Assembly: GCA_016124495.1 (NCBI GenBank)
Contig: WGNP01000003.1
Span: 412,616 to 476,615, forward strand
Length of the DNA: 64,000 nucleotides
Direction of reading: 5' to 3'
DNA from: Hyphomonas sp.
GTDB lineage: Bacteria; Pseudomonadota; Alphaproteobacteria; Caulobacterales; Hyphomonadaceae
Made by a program: the position numbers and the translations under genes. Under the pieces are notes generated by a model, which had not been told where the DNA came from, ran no database searches, and was given only the letters and a program-made list of their open reading frames with translations. Of the stretch, positions 1 to 8,363 are shown in pieces; the stretch's first letter is position 1; each line of letters starts with the position of its first letter.

Positions 1-228
1 AGGCCGGTGTGATCACACAAGGGGCGGATATTGCACAAGCGAGGAATTCTGATGGGGTATTGAGAGGGGCTGATACAACGGCGACCTCCCTGGGGGTGCA
101 GGGAAAACATTGTTGATTCCGGAGAGAGAAGGGATGGAAATACAGGCACCAGAGCAAGCTTGCGCGTCAAAATTCTTTCCAGCCTCGTTCGTTCGGAGCG
201 ATGGTTTCAGGGCGCGATTGCGCCGCGT

Positions 229-1041
229 TTAGCGCTTCAGTTCATCCAGCAGCCAGCCATGGTGGACCGGGCCGTGACCCTTGCCGAGCCCCCTGGCGGC
301 CTTGATGGCGCCGAGGAGATAGTCCCTGCCCTCCTCGACCGCTTCGGGCACCGAGCGGCCCTGGGCGAGGAGAGCGGCGATGGCGGAGGCGAGGGTACAG
401 CCGGTGCCGTGGGTGGAGGTCGTCCGTATACGGGGCGATTCAAAGATCCACTCGCCGGTGGTGGTCTGCAGCACGTCATGGATCACATTGCCGTCGATGT
501 GGCCGCCCTTGACGAGGGCGCCGTGGGCGCCGAGTTCGAGCAGGCGTTCGGCAGCGCGGCGCTGGCCGTCGATGGTTTCCACCGGCTTACCGGTCAGAAC
601 CTCCGCCTCTGGCGCATTCGGCGTGACGAGGCGGGCGCGCGGGATCAGTTCAGACCGGATGGCGCCGATGGCGCGCTCATCGACGAGACGATCCCCGGAG
701 GTGGCCACCATCACGGGATCGATGACGCGCGGGGTAAGCGCCGCCTGCGCGTGAAGGGCTTCGGCGATCGCCTCGACGAGCTGCGCCGAGCCGAGCATGC
801 CGGTCTTGATCGTGTCGGCGCCGATATCGGCGAGGGTGACCTTGATCTGGCCAAGTACAGCGTCGAGCGGGACCGCCCAGACACCGTGGACGCCTTTTGT
901 GTCCTGCACGGTGATCGCAGTGACGGCCGTCATCGCATGACCGCCGAGCATGGTGACGGCCTTGATGTCTGCCTGGATGCCGGCGCCGCCGCCGGAATCG
1001 GAGCCGGCGATGATGAGGACGCGGCCGGTGGGGTTGGTCAT
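229..1041 (-). CDS. thiD: Hydroxymethylpyrimidine/phosphomethylpyrimidine kinase
   Basis: Phosphorylates hydroxymethylpyrimidine and then its monophosphate in thiamine pyrimidine synthesis (cytosol). The 270-residue length is normal for ThiD. The N-terminus has the ribokinase-fold start IAGSDSGGGAGIQADIK, and the C-terminal anion hole and catalytic segment THGTGCTLASAIA is present. I chose the ATG at 1041; a TTG at 1056 in the same frame is possible but has no better ribosome site. It lies downstream of a small membrane-protein gene with only about 28 bases between them. No thiamine (TPP) riboswitch is visible upstream, and no other thi gene is in the window, so thiamine control cannot be shown here. 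Confidence 0.95.
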   Translation of the reverse strand: MTNPTGRVLIIAGSDSGGGAGIQADIKAVTMLGGHAMTAVTAITVQDTKGVHGVWAVPLDAVLGQIKVTLADIGADTIKTGMLGSAQLVEAIAEALHAQAALTPRVIDPVMVATSGDRLVDERAIGAIRSELIPRARLVTPNAPEAEVLTGKPVETIDGQRRAAERLLELGAHGALVKGGHIDGNVIHDVLQTTTGEWIFESPRIRTTSTHGTGCTLASAIAALLAQGRSVPEAVEEGRDYLLGAIKAARGLGKGHGPVHHGWLLDELKR

Positions 1042-1069
1042 GGCCAGGTCTTTCAAGCGAAGTTCAGGC

Positions 1070-1453
1070 TTAGCGCCGGATGAGACTTAGAACGAGACCT
1101 ACGAAGTGTTGCGGGAATGACAACGGGATCGCGATCAAGAAAAACGGGATCGACAGAGCAATCATAAAGGCGGTTTCTCCCCCCGAGGCGCCTCCACCTC
1201 CGAGATGTCCGGGCAGTATGACCAGAAGCACACCTATTCCCATGCTGCCGCGTCCGAGCAGCGGGCCCCAGGTCAAAGGCCAGGCGAGTACCGGCCCCAT
1301 CAGCACCAGTGCCCAGAACATTGTCAGCAGGGTGATACCGATATGGGCGGCCCAGAGGGAGGCTATGAAGGCAGCCGCGACCACGATGCCTGCCACCCAT
1401 CGAACCAATCGCCGCGCCGGTTCGCGGGTTGTGCCCACCGCAAAAGATGTCAT
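1070..1453 (-). CDS. Small integral membrane protein, unknown function
   Basis: Encodes about 127 residues with four likely hydrophobic helices (roughly residues 17-37, 38-60, 70-85 and 95-120) and a Gly-rich loop (HLGGGGASGG) before the last helix. I do not recognise the family. The ATG at 1453 is chosen because a perfect AGGAGG lies five bases upstream; an in-frame ATG at 1483 has no such site. It sits between the transaldolase gene and thiD on the same strand and may be co-transcribed with them, but nothing in the sequence ties it to thiamine or sugar metabolism. Confidence 0.6.
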   Translation of the reverse strand: MTSFAVGTTREPARRLVRWVAGIVVAAAFIASLWAAHIGITLLTMFWALVLMGPVLAWPLTWGPLLGRGSMGIGVLLVILPGHLGGGGASGGETAFMIALSIPFFLIAIPLSFPQHFVGLVLSLIRR

Positions 1454-1518
1454 GTCGTCCTCCTGCACCCTGAAGTCTGGCAAAGGAAGGTTGAGATTTC
1501 GTGCAAGCCTGCGGGGAA

Positions 1519-2169
1519 TCAGACTTTGATGCCGGCTTTCTTCGCGTCGGCGAGGAAAGTCTCGAGGCCTTTGTCCGTGAGCGGATGATTGACAAGAGAT
1601 TTTATAACGGCGGGAGGCGCGGTCATCACGTCGGCGCCGGCGAGGGCGCAGAGCTTGACATGGTTGGCCGTGCGGATCGAGGCGGCGAGGATTTCGGTGT
1701 CGAACAGGTAGTTGTCGTAGATCTGGCGGATCTCGTGGATCAGGTCCATGCCGTCAAGGTGGATATCGTCGAGGCGGCCAATGAAGGGCGAGATGAAGGT
1801 CGCGCCGGCTTTCGCCGCGAGCAGCGCCTGGTTTGCGGAGAAGCAGAGCGTGACGTTGACCTGCGTGCCCTCCCCAGTCAGCGTCTTGCATGCCTTCAGG
1901 CCATCAAGCGTCAGCGGCAGCTTTACCGTGACGTTGGAGGCGATCTTGGCGAGCTTGCGGCCTTCCTTGATCATGCCGTCATAATCGGTCGCCACGACTT
2001 CGGCGCTCACCGGGCCGGGGGTCAGCGCGCAGATCTCGGCGATGACTTCCGCGAAGGGGCGGCCGGACTTGGCGATGAGCGACGGGTTGGTGGTCACCCC
2101 GTCGATGAGGCCGGTGGCGGCGAGGTCGGCGATATCTTTCGTGTCGGCAGTGTCGACGAAGAATTTCAT
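1519..2169 (-). CDS. Transaldolase / fructose-6-phosphate aldolase family
   Basis: A short (216-residue) transaldolase of the TalC/Fsa type, carrying out Schiff-base aldol chemistry on phosphosugars of the pentose phosphate pathway. It begins [20 protein letters not shown], with the conserved GVTTNPSL segment near residues 25-32. The catalytic Lys lies in NVTVKLPLT (about residue 84), and the SPFIGRLDD phosphate-site motif follows near residue 128. The length matches the small subfamily rather than the roughly 320-residue TalB. Whether it acts as true transaldolase or as fructose-6-phosphate aldolase cannot be decided here; alphaproteobacterial members of this size are usually annotated as transaldolase. 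Confidence 0.93.
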   Translation of the reverse strand: MKFFVDTADTKDIADLAATGLIDGVTTNPSLIAKSGRPFAEVIAEICALTPGPVSAEVVATDYDGMIKEGRKLAKIASNVTVKLPLTLDGLKACKTLTGEGTQVNVTLCFSANQALLAAKAGATFISPFIGRLDDIHLDGMDLIHEIRQIYDNYLFDTEILAASIRTANHVKLCALAGADVMTAPPAVIKSLVNHPLTDKGLETFLADAKKAGIKV

Positions 2170-2254
2170 GGGTGGGGTTTCCGGTCTGTTGAGAAGTCGC
2201 TGGCGCTTCCTTAACCAATCAGGACCCGCGCTCCAATAGCGGCGAAGACAGAAA

Positions 2255-2279
2255 CGCTCCCCGGCTACCGGAAGGAGCG
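2255..2279 (-). terminator. Candidate terminator hairpin after ugd
   Basis: An inverted repeat CGCTCC...GGAGCG encloses a second short stem CCGG-CTA-CCGG, with an AA bulge. Read on the minus strand it is followed by TTTCTG. It lies 26 bases beyond the ugd stop codon. The T tract is short, so this is a weak intrinsic terminator at best. Confidence 0.4.
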
Positions 2280-2304
2280 AGCCCCCGTGCAGCCGTAAGC
2301 GGCC

Positions 2305-3615
2305 TCAGGCGACCGGGCGGCCGATCGAGGTATAGGCAAAGCCATGCCGGGCCATGTCGTCGGGGCTGTAGATGTTTCGCAGGTCGACGACGACATTGCC
2401 CTTCATGGCGCCCTTGATGCGGCCGAAATCGAGCGCGCGGAAGGAATCCCATTCGGTGATGATCACCATCGCGTCGGCGCCGTCGATCGCGGCGTAGGCA
2501 CTGCCTGCGAATTCGATGCCGCTCAGAAGGTGGGCCGCTTCCTTCATCGCTTCCGGATCATAGGCGACGACGCGGGCGCCGGCGGCCGTGAGGGCCGGGA
2601 GGATGTCAAGCGACGGGGCGTCGCGCATGTCGTCAGTGTTCTGCTTGAAGGCAAGTCCGAGCACGCCGATGGTCTTGCCCTTCACGTCCCCGCCCATCGC
2701 CGCGATGACTTTCGCGGCCATCGCTTTCTTGCGGGCCGCGTTGACCTCGACGACCGTGTCAACGATGCGGACCGGGCTTCCATAATCATTGGCGGTCTTG
2801 GTCAGGGCGAGCGTGTCTTTCGGAAAGCACGAGCCGCCATAGCCGGGGCCGGCATTCAGGAACTTCTTGCCGATGCGGCCATCAAGGCCGATGCCGCGCG
2901 AGACTTCCTGGACATTGGCGCCGACTTTTTCGCACAGGTCCGCCATCTCGTTGATGAAGGTGATCTTCACGGCGAGGAAGGCGTTGGCGGCGTACTTGAT
3001 CAGCTCCGAGGTGCGCCGCTCGGTGAACAGGATCGGCGTCTCGTTGAGGAAGAGCGGGCGGTAGAGTTCCTTCATGACCTGGCGGGCGCGGTCGTCATCG
3101 GTGCCCACGACAACGCGGTCAGGGATCTTGAAGTCCTTGATGGCGGCGCCTTCGCGCAGGAATTCCGGGTTCGAGACGACCGCGAAGTCGCCGTCCGGGC
3201 GCACCTTCCGGATGATCGCCTCGACTTCGTCGCCAGTGCCGACCGGGACGGTCGACTTGGTGACGATGACGGTGAAGCCGGTCATCATCTGGCCGATCTC
3301 TTCGGCAGCGGCATAAACATAGGAGAGGTCCGCATGGCCATCGCCGCGGCGCGACGGGGTGCCGACCGCGATGAACACTGCGTCGGCGTCCTTCACGGCT
3401 TCGGCGGCATCCACCGTGAAGAAAAGGCGCTCTTCCTTGACGTTTTTGGCGACGAGATCATCGAGACCCGGCTCGTAGATCGGCATAATACCCGCGTGCA
3501 GCTTGTCGATCTTCGACTTGTCCTTGTCCACGCAGGTGACGATGTGGCCAAAATCGGCAAAACAGGCGCCTGACACGAGGCCGACATAGCCTGTTCCGAT
3601 AATCGCGACACGCAT
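2305..3615 (-). CDS. ugd: UDP-glucose 6-dehydrogenase
   Basis: Oxidises UDP-glucose to UDP-glucuronate with two NAD+, feeding polysaccharide and lipid glycosylation in the cytosol. The 436-residue product has the N-terminal Rossmann motif MRVAIIGTGYVGLVSG. The catalytic Cys in GYGGSCFPKD is at about residue 263. The C-terminal UDP-binding domain follows (GLAFKQNTDDMRDAPS). I start it at the ATG at 3615, where the Rossmann strand begins, rather than at the upstream in-frame codon at 3663. It opens the cell-envelope region that includes the glycosyltransferase cassette and phosphohexomutase below. No tyrosine kinase or capsule export gene is adjacent. Confidence 0.97.
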   Translation of the reverse strand: MRVAIIGTGYVGLVSGACFADFGHIVTCVDKDKSKIDKLHAGIMPIYEPGLDDLVAKNVKEERLFFTVDAAEAVKDADAVFIAVGTPSRRGDGHADLSYVYAAAEEIGQMMTGFTVIVTKSTVPVGTGDEVEAIIRKVRPDGDFAVVSNPEFLREGAAIKDFKIPDRVVVGTDDDRARQVMKELYRPLFLNETPILFTERRTSELIKYAANAFLAVKITFINEMADLCEKVGANVQEVSRGIGLDGRIGKKFLNAGPGYGGSCFPKDTLALTKTANDYGSPVRIVDTVVEVNAARKKAMAAKVIAAMGGDVKGKTIGVLGLAFKQNTDDMRDAPSLDILPALTAAGARVVAYDPEAMKEAAHLLSGIEFAGSAYAAIDGADAMVIITEWDSFRALDFGRIKGAMKGNVVVDLRNIYSPDDMARHGFAYTSIGRPVA

Positions 3616-3765
3616 GGGCAAACCCTTAAAAATACAAAGCGGATGAACGGGTGCGGGGTGCAATTTTTGTGCGGAGGGGTCAAGGGGCGTCTGCCGAAAG
3701 GGAACCGGGTTAGCTCCCGCAATCGTTAATCATGGGATCAAAACATGAACAGCCGGGAGGGTGGG

Positions 3766-4390
3766 ATGAGCTTCATTCTCTACACAAACCCTATGTCGCG
3801 AGGGCGGATTGCACCCTGGATGCTGGAAGAAAGGGGGGGCGGCGCACGAGACGCGCTACCTTCACAACGGACCGGGAATGAGTTCTGCGGAATATGCCGA
3901 CGTGAACCCGATGCGGAAGGTTCCGGCCATCGTGCATGACGGCATGGTGGTGACCGAGTGCGCGGCGATCTGTCTTTACCTTGCCGACGCCTTTCCGAAG
4001 GCGGATCTCGCCCCGCCGCTGGACGCGCAGGCCGGTTATTGCCGCTGGATGACCTTTGCAGCCGGGCCGTGGGAGACGGCGAGAACGAACCGCTCGCTGA
4101 ATATCAAGTTGAGGGCGGAAGTCTCCGGGATGGTCGGATAGGGGAACTTTGACCGCGCGCTGGAGGTACTGCAGAGCGCCGTTCCGGAAGACGGCTATCT
4201 GCTGGGGTGGAAATTCTCTGCGCCGGATGTCTGCATGGGCTCACAGATCAGCTGGGGCAACCAGTTCGGATCGATCCCGAAGACGCCGCGCGTGGAGGCC
4301 TATCTCGGGCGGCTCCATTCGCGGCACGGCTATATCCGGGCGAGCGAACTCGACGATGCCGCGATGGCCACTTACGGGGCGGCGGTCTGA
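3766..4390 (+). pseudogene. Broken glutathione S-transferase gene
   Basis: Reads as a GST N-terminal thioredoxin-like domain (MSFILYTNPMSRGRIAPWMLEE) that runs into a seven-G tract at 3833-3839. The protein then continues one frame over as AAHETRYLHNGPGMSSAEY and NPMRKVPAIVHDG, which match GST positions. A second lesion is an in-frame TAG at 4139-4141, where the family has GYG before NFDRALEVL (it reads MVG-stop-GNFDRAL). After that the helical domain continues intact to the TGA at 4390. Two independent lesions make decay more likely than sequencing error, although the G-tract alone could be an error. A GGGAGGGTGGG ribosome site still precedes the ATG at 3766. Confidence 0.85.
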
Positions 4391-4396
4391 GGCGTG

Positions 4397-6166
4397 TCAA
4401 TCCATCCGGATGCGGTAGATCGTGGCCGGGCCGGCCGCGAGGGCCGGCTCCAGCCAGGCCGGCGGGCGGGACGCGATGATCTCGCCGATCAGCCCGTCCG
4501 GCGCATGGCCCGCAAAGAATTGCATTTCGGTGTCTGACGGGCAGACAAGGAGATAGTCCACACCCGCTGCGCGCAGGCGCGCGCGGGCCGCGTCCGGCGG
4601 GCCCGTGAAGATGGCGAGTGCAGCGTCGATACCGGCGAGGTTGCGATGATAGTGGCCGTAGAGAACGCTGTGGTGCGTCTCAAGCAGCAGGCCAGGCGCC
4701 TCGGACGCGGGCGCGAGGATGCGGCCTGTGGGCAGGGCGTTCAGCGCAGCATAGATGGCGCGCGGGTCGCAGGCTTCGGCGGCCGCAAAGGGCTGCACGG
4801 CGGGCGCTTTCGGCGGGGCGATCATCTTGCCGGCGAGGCTCCACAGGAAGGGCACCGCAAGCAGCAGGACGGCAAGGTAGGCGAGGCGCGGCACGGAGGT
4901 ACCGGCATCGCCGGCATGGATGCGCGCGGCGAGCAGGGCGAGCGGGAGGATCGCGAACAACTGCCCGAAGACGTAGAACCGCGTCTGATAGAGTGCAAAC
5001 AGCAGCGAAACCGTCAGCAGGAGGATGAACAGCACCTGCGCGCGGGTGTTGTCGCCGCGCCGCGCGAGGAGCACGGCCGCGCCGAGGCCGGCCAGAATCG
5101 TGCCGAGGCGGAACAGGAACTCGTCCAGCCGTCCGTTCAGGTAGACCAGCGTCGGGCGGGCCTCGTCCACGCGGGCCAGCCAAAGCTCGCGGGCATCGGC
5201 CGAGAGCGCATCGAGCGGATTGGCAAGGCATTGCGGGCCGCTGATCATGATCATAGCGGCGGTGATGGCGGCCACGTTGGCGAGCACCGCCAGGCGGATG
5301 GCGAGGGATTTGTCCGACGTGACCTGCGCCGCGAGCGCAAACGACACGCCGCCGGTCAGACCGGCAAGCAGGATGACGGAAGAGTGGGCATCGCAGCGTA
5401 CGGTCCAGTAGTCGAGCGGCGGCACGGTGATGAGGAAGGTGGCCGCGAGTGTTGCTGCAAAACTTGCGCCGAAGACGACCGCGCCCCGCTGGGCCGGGGC
5501 GCCGCAGACCGCCCAGTCGACAGCTACGAAGGCGGCGATCAATGCCACGAAGAGATGCACCTCGACGCCGATGGCGGCGGCGAGCGCGAGACTGACGCCG
5601 GCGAGCGCCATGGGCGCCGGCGGACGCTCCCGCCCCAGAAGGCAGACGGCGCCGAGCAGCACCAGACCCAGCTGCAGATTGTGGTGATCGATCGATCCTG
5701 GCAGGAAGCGGAAATGCCGGTACAGCACGGCGAAAGCAATGAGGCAGGTGAAGAGCAGAACGCCGCGCCCGCCGAGCGCGCGGGCACCGCCGACCAGCGC
5801 CGAGGTGACTATAAGCATACTGATCAGAGGCCATACCGTAATGGCAAAGGAAATCGCTGTCTCACTCCCGAGAAAGGGCGAAAGCGCAGCGGCCATGCCC
5901 GCGATGGGCAGGTCCACAAGGCGTGACCAGTGCATCAGAGTGCCGCCTTCGGGACCAAGGCGCAGCTGGCGCAGGTCAAACCAGGCCTGCCCTTCCAGGA
6001 GCTCACGCACCTGCACAAGACGCATCACATCATCGCCGTCAGGACCAATGGCCCCTAAGAAACCGCTCAGTAAACTGACGATCGTGAGACTGGCGACGAC
6101 CGCTGCCGACAGCAGCAGACCGGCATGGTTCTCGGCGAAGGTGGCGGTGCGGACAGGCGCCGTCAT
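4397..6166 (-). CDS. Large polytopic membrane protein, GT-C glycosyltransferase-like
   Basis: Encodes 589 residues with about ten or more hydrophobic helices and a soluble C-terminal domain of roughly 130 residues. The first extracytoplasmic loop holds an acidic GPDGDD motif at residues 41-46, followed by TLMHWSRLVD near 76-85. A GSIDHHN motif sits near residues 158-163. This layout (acidic motif in loop 1, many helices, C-terminal periplasmic domain) resembles GT-C enzymes, which take sugars from polyprenyl-phosphate donors. The assignment is by architecture, not by a family match I can confirm. It is divergent from the GT2-methyltransferase-flippase genes starting 85 bases away, a plausible source of its donor. 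Start is ATG 6166; a TTG at 6184 is also in frame. Confidence 0.6.
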   Translation of the reverse strand: MTAPVRTATFAENHAGLLLSAAVVASLTIVSLLSGFLGAIGPDGDDVMRLVQVRELLEGQAWFDLRQLRLGPEGGTLMHWSRLVDLPIAGMAAALSPFLGSETAISFAITVWPLISMLIVTSALVGGARALGGRGVLLFTCLIAFAVLYRHFRFLPGSIDHHNLQLGLVLLGAVCLLGRERPPAPMALAGVSLALAAAIGVEVHLFVALIAAFVAVDWAVCGAPAQRGAVVFGASFAATLAATFLITVPPLDYWTVRCDAHSSVILLAGLTGGVSFALAAQVTSDKSLAIRLAVLANVAAITAAMIMISGPQCLANPLDALSADARELWLARVDEARPTLVYLNGRLDEFLFRLGTILAGLGAAVLLARRGDNTRAQVLFILLLTVSLLFALYQTRFYVFGQLFAILPLALLAARIHAGDAGTSVPRLAYLAVLLLAVPFLWSLAGKMIAPPKAPAVQPFAAAEACDPRAIYAALNALPTGRILAPASEAPGLLLETHHSVLYGHYHRNLAGIDAALAIFTGPPDAARARLRAAGVDYLLVCPSDTEMQFFAGHAPDGLIGEIIASRPPAWLEPALAAGPATIYRIRMD

Positions 6167-6250
6167 CGGGAAATTGCCCTTCAAGCAAGGCTAACTTAAC
6201 CAGTGCCGGTCTATGACATGGAAACACTCACCAAAGACTGAACGCCCGCG

Positions 6251-7258
6251 ATGCTTGAATCCAGCCGCTACAGCCTTGCCGTCCTGCTGCCCTGCTACAA
6301 CGAGGGGCTGTCGATCGCATCGGTGGTGATCAGCTTCCGCAAGGTCCTGCCGGGCGCACGCATCTACGTCTATGACAACAACTCCGCCGACAATACAGCC
6401 CAGCAGGCCGCGCTGGCGGGCGCGACGGTGATTGCGTGCAAGCGTCAGGGCAAGGGCAATGTGGTGCGCCAGATGTTCGCCGACATCGAGGCCGATATCT
6501 ACATCATGGCGGACGGCGACGGGACGTATGACGCGGCCGCGGCGCCGCGCATGATTGACGCGCTGATTGCCGACCGCGCTGATATGGTGGTCGGCACGCG
6601 CCGCAATATAACCGAAGACGCCGGGCGCACAGGCCATGCCTTCGGCAACCAGATGTTCAACCGCATCTACCAAGCCATGTTCGGACGCGATTTCACCGAC
6701 ATCTTCTCCGGCTACCGCGTATTCACCCGCCGCTTTGCCAAGAGCTTTCCGGCCCATTCTGCCGGCTTCGAGATCGAGACGGAAATGTCCGTACACGCCT
6801 CGACCCTGCGCCTGCCGGTAACCGAGATCGTGTTCGACTACGGCCGGCGCGTGGAAGGCTCGGCGAGCAAGCTGTCAACATTCCGCGACGGATTTCGCAT
6901 TCTCTGGATGATGGCCTTGCTGCTGAAGGAAACGAAACCGTTCGTATTCTTCGGCTGGATCGCGGCAGCACTGTTCATGGCCGCGTCCTTGCTGATGATG
7001 CCGATCACGCTCGAATTCGTTGCTACCGGACTGGTAGAGCGCATTCCGACCGTCATGCTGGCGATGACGCTGCTCGTCGGCGCGATGCTGTCTCTCTCCT
7101 GCGGGATCATTCTGGATTCCGTGTCGCGCGCGCGCATCGAGCAGAAGCGCATCTTCTACCTCTCGCAGGCCCCGGCCCGCGGCGAGCGGACCCATCACGC
7201 CGCTCAGCCGATCGAGGAGCGTGATGCCGCCGCGCCGTTCCGGAACACCGGCTTCTGA
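6251..7258 (+). CDS. Family 2 glycosyltransferase, polyprenyl-phosphate sugar synthase type
   Basis: A GT-A fold transferase of the DPM1-like bacterial group (335 residues). It likely moves a sugar from a nucleotide donor to a polyprenyl phosphate at the inner membrane. Visible motifs are LLPCYNEG (residues 13-20), DNNSADNT (42-49) and the metal/nucleotide motif ADGDGTYD around 87-94. FSGYRVFTRR and GFEIETEM follow in the acceptor half. Two hydrophobic helices (about 225-250 and 262-285) end the protein and anchor it. The sugar is unknown. It overlaps the following methyltransferase gene by one base (TGATG), so the two are translationally coupled. Confidence 0.88.
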   Translation: MLESSRYSLAVLLPCYNEGLSIASVVISFRKVLPGARIYVYDNNSADNTAQQAALAGATVIACKRQGKGNVVRQMFADIEADIYIMADGDGTYDAAAAPRMIDALIADRADMVVGTRRNITEDAGRTGHAFGNQMFNRIYQAMFGRDFTDIFSGYRVFTRRFAKSFPAHSAGFEIETEMSVHASTLRLPVTEIVFDYGRRVEGSASKLSTFRDGFRILWMMALLLKETKPFVFFGWIAAALFMAASLLMMPITLEFVATGLVERIPTVMLAMTLLVGAMLSLSCGIILDSVSRARIEQKRIFYLSQAPARGERTHHAAQPIEERDAAAPFRNTGF

Positions 7259-7956
7259 TGCGCCGCGAGATGACCAACCGGATCCGCTTCGTGCTGGAGG
7301 ACATCGTGCCTCCGGTCCTGCGCGATTCCGGCCTGTTCAAGGCAGCCGCCTCGATGGCCTGGGGCCGTCATGTGGGCGACCTTGCGCGCTTCCGCGAACG
7401 CGCCGCGTTCCTCACGGACGAAGAGTACGAGGCGCTCTACCGCAAGCACCCGCGCGTGCATGAGGATACCGACAATTCGGACGCCTGCATCGCCGCGATC
7501 ACGGCGGACATCGTGGGCGTGAGCGCGGTGGATGTCGGCTGCGGCACCGGCGCATTGCTGCGCCGGGTGCGGGATGCGCGCACAGACCTCGGCGCCCTGG
7601 TCGGCGCGGATTTCGTGATCGACCCGGAACTGAAGGATGAGCGCATCCGGTATCTCGCCGCTAAGGTCGAGACACTGCCCTTCCCCGATAAGGCATTCGA
7701 CACGGTTATCTGCACTCATGTGATCGAGCATATCGTCGACTATCGCGCGGCGATTGCCGAGCTGCGCCGGATAGCGCGCCGGCGGCTGATCCTCGTCGTG
7801 CCGCGCGAGCGGGAATACCGGTATACCTTCAATCCGCACGTAAACTTCTTTCCGTATACGCACAGTTTTCTGCGCGCCGTCATGCCGGTCCCCGAAAGCC
7901 ACCACATCCGCGAGATCGGCCGGGACATCTATTACCGCGAGGACATTGCGCCGTGA
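7258..7956 (+). CDS. Class I SAM-dependent methyltransferase
   Basis: A 232-residue protein with the SAM-binding motif I VDVGCGTGALL at residues 91-101. Motif II-like AFDTVICTHVIEHI follows about 55 residues later, and then a strand RLILVVPRE. These are hallmarks of the ubiE/bioC-like methyltransferase fold. The N-terminal 80 residues are helical and contain no recognised domain. Its tight coupling to a polyprenyl-phosphate glycosyltransferase (one-base overlap before) and a small flippase-like protein (GTGA overlap after) suggests it methylates a sugar or lipid carrier intermediate. That substrate is an inference from context only. Confidence 0.82.
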   Translation: MRREMTNRIRFVLEDIVPPVLRDSGLFKAAASMAWGRHVGDLARFRERAAFLTDEEYEALYRKHPRVHEDTDNSDACIAAITADIVGVSAVDVGCGTGALLRRVRDARTDLGALVGADFVIDPELKDERIRYLAAKVETLPFPDKAFDTVICTHVIEHIVDYRAAIAELRRIARRRLILVVPREREYRYTFNPHVNFFPYTHSFLRAVMPVPESHHIREIGRDIYYREDIAP

Positions 7957-8312
7957 AAGCGCTGCCGCTCCACATTCTCGCGCTGCTGATCGCCACGCCG
8001 CTCCTGATTGCCGCGGGTCAGGTGATGTTTAAGCTGACCGGCGCGAAGCTGGCGGCATATCCGGCGGCGCCCGTGCAGTCGGTTCTGCTGAGCCCGCTGT
8101 TTATCGGATCACTGGCGCTGTACGGCGGGGCGACGCTACTTTGGATCTATGTGCTGAAAACCGTGCCGCTCTCCTACGCTTATTCCTTCATGGCCCTGAC
8201 CTTCGTCATCGTCCCGGTGCTCGCGTACCTCTGGCTCGGCGAGCCGCTGAGCACGAAATATGTCCTCGGCATGGGCCTGGTGATCGCGGGGCTGCTGACA
8301 CTCTGGTCGTAG
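7953..8312 (+). CDS. Small four-helix EamA/SMR-type membrane protein, possible lipid-sugar flippase
   Basis: Encodes 119 residues forming four transmembrane helices (about 7-27, 45-68, 72-93 and 98-118), the size of SMR or ArnE/ArnF half-transporters. The Pro-Leu-Ser-Tyr-Ala-Tyr stretch at the start of helix 3 and the GEPLSTKYVLGMGLVIAGL ending are typical of EamA/SMR proteins. The GTG start overlaps the methyltransferase stop (GTGA). Because it closes an operon with a polyprenyl-phosphate glycosyltransferase, a role in moving a lipid-linked sugar across the membrane is more likely than drug export. This is context-based. Confidence 0.75.
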   Translation: MKALPLHILALLIATPLLIAAGQVMFKLTGAKLAAYPAAPVQSVLLSPLFIGSLALYGGATLLWIYVLKTVPLSYAYSFMALTFVIVPVLAYLWLGEPLSTKYVLGMGLVIAGLLTLWS

Positions 8313-8340
8313 AAAAGCCCGCTCCTGAGAGCGGGCTTTT
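8313..8340. terminator. Bidirectional intrinsic terminator
   Basis: A perfect 11-bp stem, AAAAGCCCGCT paired with AGCGGGCTTTT, has a six-base loop (CCTGAG). A-tract and T-tract flank it symmetrically, so it can stop transcription from both convergent genes: the flippase-like gene ending at 8312 and the phosphohexomutase gene ending at 8364. Confidence 0.9.
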
Positions 8341-8363
8341 ATGTTGGCACGTTTTCAGGGCGA

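Noticed and set aside
229..1453. TPP riboswitch controlling thiD
   Set aside because: No conserved thi-box pattern found upstream of thiD or of the small membrane-protein gene before it.
4646..5926. Open frame (426 codons) opposite the GT-C-like gene
   Set aside because: Low-complexity charged product and no ribosome site; shadow frame.
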